Under the pieces are notes generated by a model. That model saw nothing but the letters and a program-made list of their open reading frames with translations. It did not search any database and was not told where the DNA came from. This document shows, one piece after another, positions 8,701 through 16,665 of a DNA stretch of 64,000 bases. Numbering within the stretch: position 1 is the stretch's first letter; every line of letters starts with the position of its first letter. The position numbers and the translations under genes are program-made. This stretch comes from Fluviicola sp. (GTDB lineage Bacteria > Bacteroidota > Bacteroidia > Flavobacteriales_D > Crocinitomicaceae), in assembly GCA_029866325.1 (NCBI GenBank), contig JARWZO010000019.1:248001-312000 (forward strand), in the 5' to 3' direction.

Positions 8701-9623
8701 ACCGTTTTTTTCAGGAGTACAAAAGCCTCTGCATCTCTGAAAAAATCGGTGACATTGATCAATAAATCTTTGTGCAACAGGTCGAGTTCATCGCTGTTTT
8801 TGGTAACTATTTCGGCATATTGACCTATTGTTTTGATTTTATGAATCAGCATTCTACGCAGAATACGGCGTTTGACCGTATTCATTTTATAATGGCTGAA
8901 GTCGATGCTTTTTACTTTGAGTAAAAGCAGCAAAATGGCTTTTAAGGATGGATCAGCATTTTCAATTTCATCTTCCGGAACCGATAACATATTTCCCTTG
9001 ACGGAATGCTTACTGAGTTTACTGATTTCTTCGGCGATTTCCTTGGGTGATAACACGAAGTCAACCACGCCTTCTGCTATAGCAGACTTGGGCATGCTGC
9101 CGAATTTTGCCGAATCATCCTGCGCAAATGTGAGTCCACCGGCCAGCTTGATGTCTTTTAGTCCAACCGTGCCATCACTTCCGTTTCCTGACAGCACAAT
9201 CCCGATTACGTTCTCCTTGTGCGTGATCGCCAATGAAGTAAACAAAATATCAACAGATAGGTTTGTAGACTTGTTGTTTGAGCGAGGAATGAGTTTAATA
9301 TGGCCGTTAGTCACTTTAATTTCTTTGTCAAAAGGAATCACGTAGACATTGTTCGGTTCCATTTTTTCCATGTCTTCCACTTCCTGAACCTTCATTTCCG
9401 TTTGCTTCGAGAGCAGTTCGGTAAGCATACTTTTGTGGTCGGGACTCAAGTGCTGCACAAAGATGTAAGCCATACCCGTAGAGGAAGAAAGATGCTGTAA
9501 CAGGTTTGTTATTGCTTCCAATCCGCCTGCAGAAGCACCAATGGCAACCACGGTAAACGATTCTTTTTCACCTTTTGGCGGAATCACCGTTTTCTGTTTT
9601 TGGGGAGTTGCTGCTGACTTCAT
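5748..9623 (-). CDS. CheB-CheR fusion hybrid histidine kinase
   Basis: The protein has 1291 residues from the ATG at 9623; a GTG 18 bases upstream is less likely. Domains in order: CheB methylesterase (about 24-205) with the catalytic triad S31, H58 and D150; CheR methyltransferase (about 230-485) with the SAM motif AACATGEE; PAS-like region (about 530-650); coiled coil of repeated NEEL units (665-750); PAS (755-865); HisKA with phosphoacceptor H931; HATPase with N box, DTGIG and GGTGLG boxes; and a C-terminal receiver with D1220. No transmembrane segment is evident. Such fusions are seen in Bacteroidota and proteobacteria as stand-alone sensory regulators; whether the CheB/CheR parts act on chemoreceptors is unknown. 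No chemotaxis genes lie nearby. Confidence 0.93.
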   Translation of the reverse strand: MKSAATPQKQKTVIPPKGEKESFTVVAIGASAGGLEAITNLLQHLSSSTGMAYIFVQHLSPDHKSMLTELLSKQTEMKVQEVEDMEKMEPNNVYVIPFDKEIKVTNGHIKLIPRSNNKSTNLSVDILFTSLAITHKENVIGIVLSGNGSDGTVGLKDIKLAGGLTFAQDDSAKFGSMPKSAIAEGVVDFVLSPKEIAEEISKLSKHSVKGNMLSVPEDEIENADPSLKAILLLLLKVKSIDFSHYKMNTVKRRILRRMLIHKIKTIGQYAEIVTKNSDELDLLHKDLLINVTDFFRDAEAFVLLKKTVLSKLLRSKSPDETVRIWVAACATGEEVYSIAMLLIELQDNKAQPVPFQIFASDLSAEAIREARNGEYAAHQLKNVSPKRIQRFFTKTKDKYRISQPLRDVCVFAHHNILSDPPFSRMDFISCRNFLIYLETPAQKKAILTFHYALNEGGYLMLGKSETIGTLSQFFASVNKTYKLYSRKNHAGVSRIPDLLPRMLNTGNTERNRNPHALTKKVAVASNNTLGNTFDLLLLAHYVPASVIINHDMEILQFRGATAQYMEQGPGKATFNILKLVNSEITFELRNAIHHAIKTKQTVSKTGLELNRDALKNTLQIVNLEVAPLQVEGEEPLLVVVFTGQHIELGEHPVQGTRNNSIAKDRRIKKLEEELASARYDMGAITHDQEAANEELQSANEEAVSSNEELQSLNEELETSKEEIESTNEELTTTNQELQARIQQVEELYTYYEGILSTIYEPMLILDKNIRIQSVNKSFCKLFELNEAECAGVSLFKLGDNQWNIPRLRELLEDIVPKDNRFHDFEVELIFPGIGNKTLLLNAHQIVQQSKSEELIVLTITDITEVKRLAIELQLKEKKVLEVKLRTEKKMMLKIEESNIQLMEAKKNADLKTRIAEDAVQSKQQFLSNMSHEIRTPMNAIIGFTNVMLKTELSSKQTEYISAIKTSGEALTVLINDILDLAKVDSGKMTFEKRPFKLQESISAVLHLFEAKIREKEVQFVMEYDPTIPEILVGDPIRLHQILLNLISNAEKFTSSGKITTRFNLISGDDEKVTIEFAIEDTGIGIREDMLGHIFENFQQASFGTSRLYGGTGLGLAIVKQLIESQGGSIHVISEQGVGSVFSFRLSFDRAGTLPEEEYKSLQTNPESKKISVLVVEDIPLNQLLIKTLLDDFGFDYDSATNGKIAVEKLADTCYDIILMDLQMPEMNGFEATTYIRNTLKQTTPIIALTADVTTMDVTKCKTFGMDDYISKPIDEKLLYNKIVSLVELARQ

Positions 9624-9969
9624 AATTAACCTTTTAAGCACGTACAGCCGTTGTATTCTTATAATCGAATGGTGTCGTTTATAATTGCAGCATTAGTGAA
9701 GGTACTTGCTTAAATCGGATAATCCGAGCTTTTTCAGGTTCACTAAGAGGTGCGCGGAAAATGTTTAGGGTTCTATTCCAAAAAAACAAGAAAGATCACC
9801 TAATCCTTTAATTACTGGACTTTAATGTAAATACTCGGTCCGACAAGCCGCCTTTTTAAGAAATTATCTTATCTTGGTTTTATCAATCGGCGCAATCTTT
9901 GTGTCCGGACAATGCAATTTTAACCTGCAGATAAGCTTATCGCTGCATTACAGCACATGAAACTGAGAT
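9624..9969. other. Intergenic region without a gene
   Basis: This divergent promoter region lies between the hybrid kinase and the next secreted protein gene. I see no ORF with coding character, strong hairpin or clear promoter consensus. Confidence 0.5.
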
Positions 9970-10707
9970 ATGAAAAATTACTACACTCTTGGAATTCTTC
10001 TTTTACTGAATTCGCCTTGTCTTTACGCTCAAAAATCAGGAAAATTGAACAGCACTTTATCCGGGAATGTAAAATCGCTGACCATACTCGAGTATCCGGG
10101 TTCAGATTTGCAAAAGGAGACAAATGCTCCGCTCGACAGTAGTAATTATTCATCAAAATCAGTCGAGTTTTTCAATAAAAACGGTGATCTTGATTCGACG
10201 GTTACTTCAAGTCATTTTCCACCGGGAACACCTGACATAGTGAGTTATCGAGCCGTTTTTTTTTACAACGATCAACACCAACTGCTGCAAAAAAGATCTT
10301 TTTTTCCTCAATCCATCAACAGTAAATCGGGGCGAAATGAATATGTTTGGCTAAATCCAACTACCTATTCGTCGCGCTTTTATTACAACGATAAGAGTGG
10401 ATTGATGGATAGTTCGATGTGTTATCTTGACCGACAAATGAGGGATTCCATGCGTTACGCTACTTCATTCGATGGCTGGGGAAATGTGACGAGTAAAACA
10501 ACTGTGATCTTTCAGTATTTCACCAACGAATTGGGCCAAGGCTATTCAATGACGACTAACTATCTGATGAAAAATCTGAGTTATAAAGGATCTGCACAAC
10601 AGCTAAAGCCTGATCAATTCAATAATCCGACATTGCTTTACCGCTATCAGGAAGACGGAGTAACATTGGAATCAATTTATCTGATAACCTATACCTATTA
10701 TAACTAA
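9970..10707 (+). CDS. Secreted hypothetical protein
   Basis: This 245-residue protein has a signal peptide (hydrophobic residues 6-17, cleavage likely after YAQ at 21). The rest alternates short beta strands with motifs such as FFNKNGDLD, FYYNDKSGLMD and YRYQEDGVTLE, which resemble the YD-type repeats of cell-surface proteins in Bacteroidota. No catalytic motif and no T9SS sorting domain are present, so it probably stays periplasmic. It appears to be a single-gene unit. Confidence 0.65.
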   Translation: MKNYYTLGILLLLNSPCLYAQKSGKLNSTLSGNVKSLTILEYPGSDLQKETNAPLDSSNYSSKSVEFFNKNGDLDSTVTSSHFPPGTPDIVSYRAVFFYNDQHQLLQKRSFFPQSINSKSGRNEYVWLNPTTYSSRFYYNDKSGLMDSSMCYLDRQMRDSMRYATSFDGWGNVTSKTTVIFQYFTNELGQGYSMTTNYLMKNLSYKGSAQQLKPDQFNNPTLLYRYQEDGVTLESIYLITYTYYN

Positions 10708-10832
10708 ATCGCAAACAAGTAACCGAATACTTTTTTTTGGTTCGTAGGTATTCTTTTACCCCATTTTCCTTACAACAAATTGATTGTCCGCTTACCCCAA
10801 TCGTTGGCAATCTACTTCCCTATTTACTTAAA

Positions 10833-10850
10833 CTAACGTGAGTTCGGGAA
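10833..10850 (+). repeat. Copy of the dispersed GTGAGTTCGGGA repeat
   Basis: CTAACGTGAGTTCGGGAA matches the copies at 4131-4149 and 38399-38413, and the reverse-strand copy at 11709-11725. Confidence 0.6.
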
Positions 10851-10872
10851 CTACGTTTTTCTTGAAAGACTC

Positions 10873-11337
10873 TTAATTTTCGACCACTGTAATCGTAATC
10901 GTGTATTCGTTTTTCACTTCTCCGCGAAACATTTCTTTTACAATTACCTCAGATGTTCCAACTTTCACCGGATCGAAGACAAAATAAAGGCTTGCTGCAT
11001 CTCCACCAGGCATTTCCGCAGCTTTTTCATCAGTGTATTCTAGTATTTTTGATTGAAATGCTAACACAGCTTCATCCGTACTATACGCCGTTGCTGTTGA
11101 TCCTACCGAACCATGTACATCGGCAGCATAGTAGACTTGTTGTCCAATCTTGACGGTGTACTTACCTACTAGCGGGCTGATGGAAACTGCGTTTTTTGCC
11201 GGTTTGAATTTTTCCTTGTCTGCGCTAGGGCTTGCTTCAGTAGTAACTATCTCTTCTGCCTGTGTCAACGTTTTGGGAGCACATGCAACAGCGAAAACTG
11301 TGACTAAGACCAGTGAAAGAAAGTTGAGACTGTGCAT
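10873..11337 (-). CDS. Lipoprotein of unknown function
   Basis: The protein has 154 residues from the ATG at 11337; the frame extends upstream to 11460, but that extension carries no signal and destroys the lipoprotein start. The N-terminus MHSLNFLSLVLVTVFAVACA ends in a lipobox with the acylated Cys at about residue 19. The mature part is a small beta-rich domain ending in a strand-rich tail (EYTITITVVEN), reminiscent of chagasin-like or Ig-like inhibitors (motif GTSEVIVKE). The family is not certain. It is probably anchored to a membrane. Confidence 0.7.
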   Translation of the reverse strand: MHSLNFLSLVLVTVFAVACAPKTLTQAEEIVTTEASPSADKEKFKPAKNAVSISPLVGKYTVKIGQQVYYAADVHGSVGSTATAYSTDEAVLAFQSKILEYTDEKAAEMPGGDAASLYFVFDPVKVGTSEVIVKEMFRGEVKNEYTITITVVEN

Positions 11338-11496
11338 CGTTTTAGTTTTTAAATTATAGACTAGTGTACACCTAAAAAATAGTTCAGCATAACACAATCG
11401 ACTCTTTAACCAAAAATTAACGCTTCTATCGTGTTTCATCGTAATTACGCCAGCGAACACAGCTACATTTGCTTCTTCTCATCTTATTTGTTGAAA

Positions 11497-11715
11497 TTAA
11501 AAACCGGAAATCAGGAAGCTATCCAGCGAGTGCTTATCGAATAAGTTTATCCTTTCATTATCACTATTATAAAAGCCACCTCCTTCAGGAATGGCTTTTG
11601 TTGTATCATTTTTATCATCGACACTGAGTTCAAGATTATCTTTGTCATATGCCGCTGTGATTCTCAGTCGAATCTTACCATTTTCAAGCGATCTGACGAA
11701 ATTCTTATCCCGAAC
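11497..11715 (-). pseudogene. Open coding remnant without a start codon
   Basis: On the minus strand the frame is open from a TGA at 11716-11718 to a TAA at 11497-11499. It has no ATG, GTG or TTG in a sensible place. The 70-residue translation (containing NFVRSLENGKIRLRITAAYD) looks like real protein, with amphipathic beta strands and an acidic middle. It begins inside the dispersed repeat at 11692-11725. It may be the tail of a gene truncated by the rearrangement that placed the repeat. Confidence 0.4.
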
Positions 11716-11725
11716 TCACGTTAAC
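11692..11725 (-). repeat. Dispersed repeat, downstream border of the phosphonate locus
   Basis: TCTGACGAAATTCTTAT (11692-11708) recurs exactly, in the same orientation, at 28508-28524. The adjoining CCCGAACTCACGTTAAC is the reverse complement of the copies near 4131, 10833 and 38399. Confidence 0.7.
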
Positions 11726-11733
11726 TACTAAAG

Positions 11734-13455
11734 TTAGTACACCAGTAGCTTTTTAGTGATGACTTGTTCTCCGTTTTTCACTGTAATGAAATATACTCCG
11801 GCTACTTCCAGCTTGAATTGATTAACCAATGTCTCGCTGGAAGCCACTGAAGCAACCAATTTCCCTTCGGTATTGCGTATAATAAAATCGCAACCTGATT
11901 GAGTTGTGCTTATGAAAAACGGTACGTTTGTTTGAACAGGATTTTCGAACAGGAGTTCCAGCTGGTCGGTTATCCCATTTTTCTTGAATGAACGAATACT
12001 ACTGTAAATGGGGGAAGTAGTTGGTCGAATTCCGACAATACGGTAATAAACCAAGCCGTTACCCGTTTGCTCATCTATAAAGGCATAGCTGCTATTTTCG
12101 CCTGAATAGGAAACCACGGCCACTTGCTCCCACTCAATACAATCCGTGCTTTTAGCAACTTCGAATAGTTCCGGTTCTGCATTTCCCTCATAGTTCCATC
12201 GCAGAAGATTACCTTGATTGGTGGCAGAAACAGGTTCCAAATCAATTGTATCAGCCCCAAGAGGAATCAGTTTCGTTAATGAAAAATCATCATAATACGC
12301 ATCATTAGAAGTACCGTTATTCCTAGTATGCAGCATACGAATGCGCACCGTTCTGGTTAAAGCCGGAGCCGTTTGTGTATTGGAGAAATTGGCCCAAACG
12401 GATGAAGTTGACTGGTTTGCTGTATTGTAACTACTGAGTACGGTTCCCCCGGCATTGCGGTATTCTACTACTATTCGTCCCTGATCTTGAGGCGACTGAA
12501 GATACGTTTGTATTTTCCCTGAAAATGTAAAACTTGCAGTTCCGGCATCAATTTCGGCCGCATAAGCACTCACATCTACATCCTGATAGGAATCAGAAGA
12601 AGCATCACTTCCGGCAAAGAGGTAATACGTTCCAGCAAACGCAGTAGCGAATCCTCCGTTGCGAAATTGCTGTTGAAAATTACCGTTACTCAACCAATTG
12701 TTGCATGTCCATTTACCGAGACTTTCAACCTCGGCCTGTGATAGTCCTTTATCAAACAACGCGATTGTTGACACATCGATAAGCCCATCATCGCCACTAT
12801 CGTCTGACATAAAATAGATGCTCGGATCCAAGGAAAACCTTCCATCAACAGCCTGAATAGTACCTGATCGAATCAATCTACCATCGAGGTACAAATTAAA
12901 AAAGGAGCCGTTATTCACCGAAATAATCAAGCGGTGCCACACATTCGGCAAAGCTCCTTCAGCACCGTAACCAACAGCCGCAACTCCAATCATTCCATCA
13001 GAATCGCGCACAAATATTTCGGCATCATTACTATTGGTTTGATTGGTTTGGTAAATTGATTTCCAGTTTCCATAAGCAGAAATTCGAAAATCAACAAGAA
13101 TGGAATAACGATTCACGTATGAACCACCACCATTCGCTGCAATTCCGTGCGTAACACGATAATTGCTTCCCACACCAATGCGCACGGCATTGTCGCCGCC
13201 TGAATGACCTGCAATAGTAGTATGCGTGCCGTTCAATGTGAGATTCGGACCAACAGTAGACGTAAGCGGAGAGGCAGAATTATTGAATTCCCACAACCCT
13301 CTGAGACTTGGCCATGAAGCAGGTACAATTGCAGTGCTGTATGCAGGAGTTCCTTGCTCGAAACTCGGATTTTGAATGAGGTTTTGAGCTTGTGCATTGG
13401 AAACAATCATTCCAATCAAAAGAATACCTAGTAGTGCTGATTTTGTTGTTTTCAT
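11734..13455 (-). CDS. Secreted LamG-domain protein with T9SS sorting domain
   Basis: This 573-residue protein has a signal peptide (residues 1-23, ending AQA). A LamG/concanavalin-like jelly roll spans about residues 45-245 (RLIISVNNGSFFNLYLDGRL is typical). A second carbohydrate-binding-like beta region covers about 250-390, an FN3-like stretch about 395-485, and a C-terminal type A T9SS sorting domain ends in GVYFITVKNGEQVITKK. It would be exported to the cell surface or medium. It is the last gene in the direction of the phosphonate locus, 220 bases from the FAD oxidoreductase gene, and may bind a glycan carrying the substrate; that role is inference. Confidence 0.85.
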   Translation of the reverse strand: MKTTKSALLGILLIGMIVSNAQAQNLIQNPSFEQGTPAYSTAIVPASWPSLRGLWEFNNSASPLTSTVGPNLTLNGTHTTIAGHSGGDNAVRIGVGSNYRVTHGIAANGGGSYVNRYSILVDFRISAYGNWKSIYQTNQTNSNDAEIFVRDSDGMIGVAAVGYGAEGALPNVWHRLIISVNNGSFFNLYLDGRLIRSGTIQAVDGRFSLDPSIYFMSDDSGDDGLIDVSTIALFDKGLSQAEVESLGKWTCNNWLSNGNFQQQFRNGGFATAFAGTYYLFAGSDASSDSYQDVDVSAYAAEIDAGTASFTFSGKIQTYLQSPQDQGRIVVEYRNAGGTVLSSYNTANQSTSSVWANFSNTQTAPALTRTVRIRMLHTRNNGTSNDAYYDDFSLTKLIPLGADTIDLEPVSATNQGNLLRWNYEGNAEPELFEVAKSTDCIEWEQVAVVSYSGENSSYAFIDEQTGNGLVYYRIVGIRPTTSPIYSSIRSFKKNGITDQLELLFENPVQTNVPFFISTTQSGCDFIIRNTEGKLVASVASSETLVNQFKLEVAGVYFITVKNGEQVITKKLLVY

Positions 13456-13679
13456 ATTTCAAATTTATATCATATATGTAAACAAAAACATCATTAATTG
13501 AATATTAATAAAAGAGTAATGATTCATTTTTGTACTGTAGTAACTAGCTCTTTTTCGGTCAATTATGTCCGCAAAAACAGGCTATTTTCAGTACAACTTA
13601 ATAAAAAGTAAACGTGAACTTTTTCTAGAACTAAAACGTTTTACTTAAAACAGCTTCCCTTGGATAATTTTATCCCGAT

Positions 13680-14819
13680 TCAAGCGAAAAATGCGGCGCA
13701 GTTTTTTTCAGCCAAACCGAAAGAGATAGTCATACCTGCGCCACCAAGTGCGTTAACAATCAACACATTTTCAGTTGGTTTATGAATGAGGTAAGGTTCG
13801 CCCGAAGCACTTTTAGCGTAAGTTCCGCTCCAACGTTCAACAATCTCTACATCTTTTAAATCAATCAATTGCTGAATTCCTTTTAAAATCAATTGATCTA
13901 TTAGTTCTTTATTGAATGGTTCAGGTTCATCTCCATATTCGTGCGAATCGCCTAAGATCAGTTCGCCATAATTGTTTTGCGCCACCAATAAGTTAATGCC
14001 GTATCTGATCAATTCGGGATGGTTTTTCTTTATTCTGCGGGTTATTTGCTTCAATGAAGGGCAATTGGCAAACGACGGATAATGAATAAACGAAGTAGCA
14101 CTATACAAAGCAGGACCAATCCATTTAGCTTCAGACGGAATACCTTTCAACATTTGAAGCTTGCATTTGGTGATTTGGGCAGTTTTATACACTTCGGGAT
14201 ACAATGTTTCAAATTCTGCCCCACTTGCCAGAATAACCTTTTTGGCGCATAATACGCCTTTATTGGTGATCACTTCGGGCAATTCTATGGAAAGCACCTG
14301 GACTTCAAACAGGTAATCAACCCCCAGTTTTTCGTGGAGCCAATTCATGAGGTTGGGAAGGGTTTCTCTGCTGTTAATGGTGATTTCTTCGCTGCTATAC
14401 AACGAACCTAGCAAACGATTGGAACGCACTTCCGGACAAACTTCGAGTGTTTCTTCCGGTGATAAGAGCGAAAATGCACTGCTATTTTCTCGGGCAATAA
14501 ATTCGTTAATCAGTTGTAATTCATCTTGATGATGCACCAACCCTAATGAACCGGAGGTTTTGTTCCAATTGCCCGAGTCTTTAAAAAACTCTTGCCACAC
14601 CTTGGCCGACACTTTTGCTAAAGGCAGATTGACAGTTTCATCTTGCCCGATTGGCCAGAACAGTCCGAAATTTCTGACAGATGCACCGATGCAACGGTTG
14701 TTTTTTTCAACCACCAAAACTGTCAATCCTTTTTTAGCGGCCCAATAAGCATGAGCCAAACCCACAATCCCTGCTCCTACAATAACAACATCGTAGAATT
14801 TCATCAGTTTATCATTCAT
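13680..14819 (-). CDS. FAD-dependent oxidoreductase, TIGR03364 type (phosphonate-associated)
   Basis: This 379-residue cytoplasmic protein of the D-amino-acid-oxidase (DAO) fold has a GxGxxG dinucleotide motif at residues 15-20. Met6 (14804) may be the true start, because homologues begin close to the first beta strand. The C-terminus has the usual second FAD contact (GGAGMTISFGLAE). TIGR03364 members recur in 2-aminoethylphosphonate (AEP) gene clusters. As I recall the literature, they oxidise AEP or its N-methyl derivatives to phosphonoacetaldehyde, releasing amine and peroxide. Its start is three bases after the phnW stop, so it is translationally linked with phnW and the upstream hydrolase. 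It gives the pathway a second, transaminase-independent entry. Confidence 0.85.
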   Translation of the reverse strand: MNDKLMKFYDVVIVGAGIVGLAHAYWAAKKGLTVLVVEKNNRCIGASVRNFGLFWPIGQDETVNLPLAKVSAKVWQEFFKDSGNWNKTSGSLGLVHHQDELQLINEFIARENSSAFSLLSPEETLEVCPEVRSNRLLGSLYSSEEITINSRETLPNLMNWLHEKLGVDYLFEVQVLSIELPEVITNKGVLCAKKVILASGAEFETLYPEVYKTAQITKCKLQMLKGIPSEAKWIGPALYSATSFIHYPSFANCPSLKQITRRIKKNHPELIRYGINLLVAQNNYGELILGDSHEYGDEPEPFNKELIDQLILKGIQQLIDLKDVEIVERWSGTYAKSASGEPYLIHKPTENVLIVNALGGAGMTISFGLAEKNCAAFFA

Positions 14820-14822
14820 CTT

Positions 14823-15935
14823 TTAGACTACTGACTGCGCGATCAAAATTCCTTCTTCGCTTAATACTTCACGAACACCATTGACCAAATCCATCATATC
14901 CTGCTCAAACAATTGCCCGATATTCCCTATTCTAAAGGCATTGCAATGACTCAATTTACCGGGATAAATGACCAAATTCCGTTCGTTGAGTTTCTGATAA
15001 AATCGATCAAAGTCAAAATTCGGGTGCTCCGGGTATAAATAAGAAGTGATGATATGTCCCTGAATTGATTCGGGTAAATATTCAATCAATCCCAATTGGT
15101 GCAATTCCTTTTTCAAAATTGCTCGATTGGATTTATAGCGTGCCTCACGAGCCACAATGCCACCTTCTTCTTTTAGTTCAATCAACGCTTGTTTGAACGC
15201 CATAATGGTTAATGTAGGGGGCGTAAACCGAAACTGTCCGTTGGTTTCCAGACCTTTCCACTGGGCATATAAATCAAGTGAAAGCGATTTTGCTTGATCT
15301 TTTGCCAGCTGAAGTTGCTTCAAATCACAAATGGCAAATGAAAAACCCGGAGTTCCTTCAATGCATTTATTCGATGAAGAAACAAGGAAATGAATGCAAT
15401 TTTCTTTCACCTTCAACTGAACCCCGCCAAAGCTGCTCATGGCATCTACAATAAACACTTTACCAAACCTTTTACAGACTTGTCCTATTTCTTCTATCGG
15501 GTTGAAAAGACCGGTAGTTGTTTCACTATGCACACAAGCAACATGGGTAATTGACGGATCTTGGTGCAATAAAATCTCCAGACGATCTGCTTGAAGTGTT
15601 TCATTTTCCTGAAAGGGCAATTCCACTACATTGATGTCGTTTACAGATGCCATTTTCACCATTCGATCACCATAAGCGCCATTGGTCATTACCAGCAGCT
15701 TTTGACCTTCGCCCACAACTGAACCAATGACACTTTCTATCCCGAATGTACCCGATCCCTGAATAATGACGGTTGTGTATTCACTCTTGTCGACTTGAGC
15801 GAGGTCGAGCAATTCATAGCGGATAAATTGAACGGCTTCTATGAATTCCAAATCGCGGGATCCCACATCGGTTAACATGGCTTGTTTTACGCTCAATGAG
15901 GTATTCAAAGGGCCCGGTGTAAATAGTTTTTTCAT
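14823..15935 (-). CDS. phnW: 2-aminoethylphosphonate-pyruvate transaminase
   Basis: This 370-residue fold-type I PLP enzyme starts with the family signature FTPGPLNTS. The PLP-anchoring K190 lies in SSSNKCIEGTPG and the ring-stacking Asp is D164 in VDAMSSFGG. PhnW transfers the amino group of AEP to pyruvate, giving phosphonoacetaldehyde and alanine. It lies 11 bases behind the phosphonatase-like gene and 3 bases ahead of the FAD oxidoreductase, a tight operon that makes the assignment secure. Length is typical for the family. Confidence 0.95.
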   Translation of the reverse strand: MKKLFTPGPLNTSLSVKQAMLTDVGSRDLEFIEAVQFIRYELLDLAQVDKSEYTTVIIQGSGTFGIESVIGSVVGEGQKLLVMTNGAYGDRMVKMASVNDINVVELPFQENETLQADRLEILLHQDPSITHVACVHSETTTGLFNPIEEIGQVCKRFGKVFIVDAMSSFGGVQLKVKENCIHFLVSSSNKCIEGTPGFSFAICDLKQLQLAKDQAKSLSLDLYAQWKGLETNGQFRFTPPTLTIMAFKQALIELKEEGGIVAREARYKSNRAILKKELHQLGLIEYLPESIQGHIITSYLYPEHPNFDFDRFYQKLNERNLVIYPGKLSHCNAFRIGNIGQLFEQDMMDLVNGVREVLSEEGILIAQSVV

Positions 15936-15946
15936 TGTTCAGGAAA

Positions 15947-16636
15947 TTAAAGTGCTTCTAATAATTCCGGAATGGCCACCACACTTTCTACTATATGCGT
16001 ATGCGGATGTTGTTCCAATTGATCTAATCGGTATGCACCTGACAATACGCCAATGTTTAAACCACATCCGGCATTCTTTCCTTCGTTCAAATCGGCAGGT
16101 GTATCGCCCACTTTTCCAACTTCAGAACTATCGGTAATGTTGAATTTAGACATTGCTTTGTATACCATATCCGGATGCGGACGACCGTTTTCCACTTCAT
16201 CGCTGGTAATGGTGTAATCGATCAATCCTTTTTCTTCCCACCCCATTCGGTGAAAGATAGCATCGGCAATTTTGCGGTCGAAACCGGTGTCAATTCCAAT
16301 TTTTACGCCTCTTTCTTTTAACAACCGAAACGTGTCGCTTACACCTTCAATTTCGCGAATAGTAGCCGAAGATGAATAAAAATCAACCATCATTTCTTGA
16401 AAGCGGGTATGAATTTTAGTGACATACGAAGCCGAAACAATCGATTTATCTTCCAGTTTCCTCTCTAAAATCAGTTGGATTGCAAGTGGTTTAGGCATTC
16501 CCATAATTTCATTGATTTCATCACGCGTGCATACGTATCCGAATTCTTCAAGGGCATTTTTGAAGGCAATGTTCACGAAATCTTCGTCGTGAACGGTTGT
16601 TCCTGCCATATCGAAAATCATTAATTTAATGCTCAT
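15947..16636 (-). CDS. Phosphonatase-like HAD hydrolase (PhnX-like, TIGR03351 type)
   Basis: The protein has 229 residues. The HAD motif I is DMAGTT (nucleophile D9) with Ala in place of the usual second Asp, as in phosphonoacetaldehyde hydrolase. K49 in MGMPK aligns with the cap-domain Lys (MGLLK) that forms the Schiff base in Bacillus PhnX. The motifs DTGF and GDTPADLNEG complete the site. The predicted reaction is phosphonoacetaldehyde to acetaldehyde plus phosphate. It is shorter than classical PhnX (about 265 residues) and belongs to the phosphonatase-like branch, so I leave the gene symbol empty. It sits between the MFS gene and phnW in one operon. Confidence 0.88.
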   Translation of the reverse strand: MSIKLMIFDMAGTTVHDEDFVNIAFKNALEEFGYVCTRDEINEIMGMPKPLAIQLILERKLEDKSIVSASYVTKIHTRFQEMMVDFYSSSATIREIEGVSDTFRLLKERGVKIGIDTGFDRKIADAIFHRMGWEEKGLIDYTITSDEVENGRPHPDMVYKAMSKFNITDSSEVGKVGDTPADLNEGKNAGCGLNIGVLSGAYRLDQLEQHPHTHIVESVVAIPELLEAL

Positions 16637-16665
16637 TGTATTGCTGTTTTATTAGTTAAAAAATA

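Noticed and set aside
10873-11460. Longer version of the lipoprotein gene starting at 11460
   Set aside because: The N-terminal extension would bury the signal peptide and lipobox that begin at the ATG at 11337.
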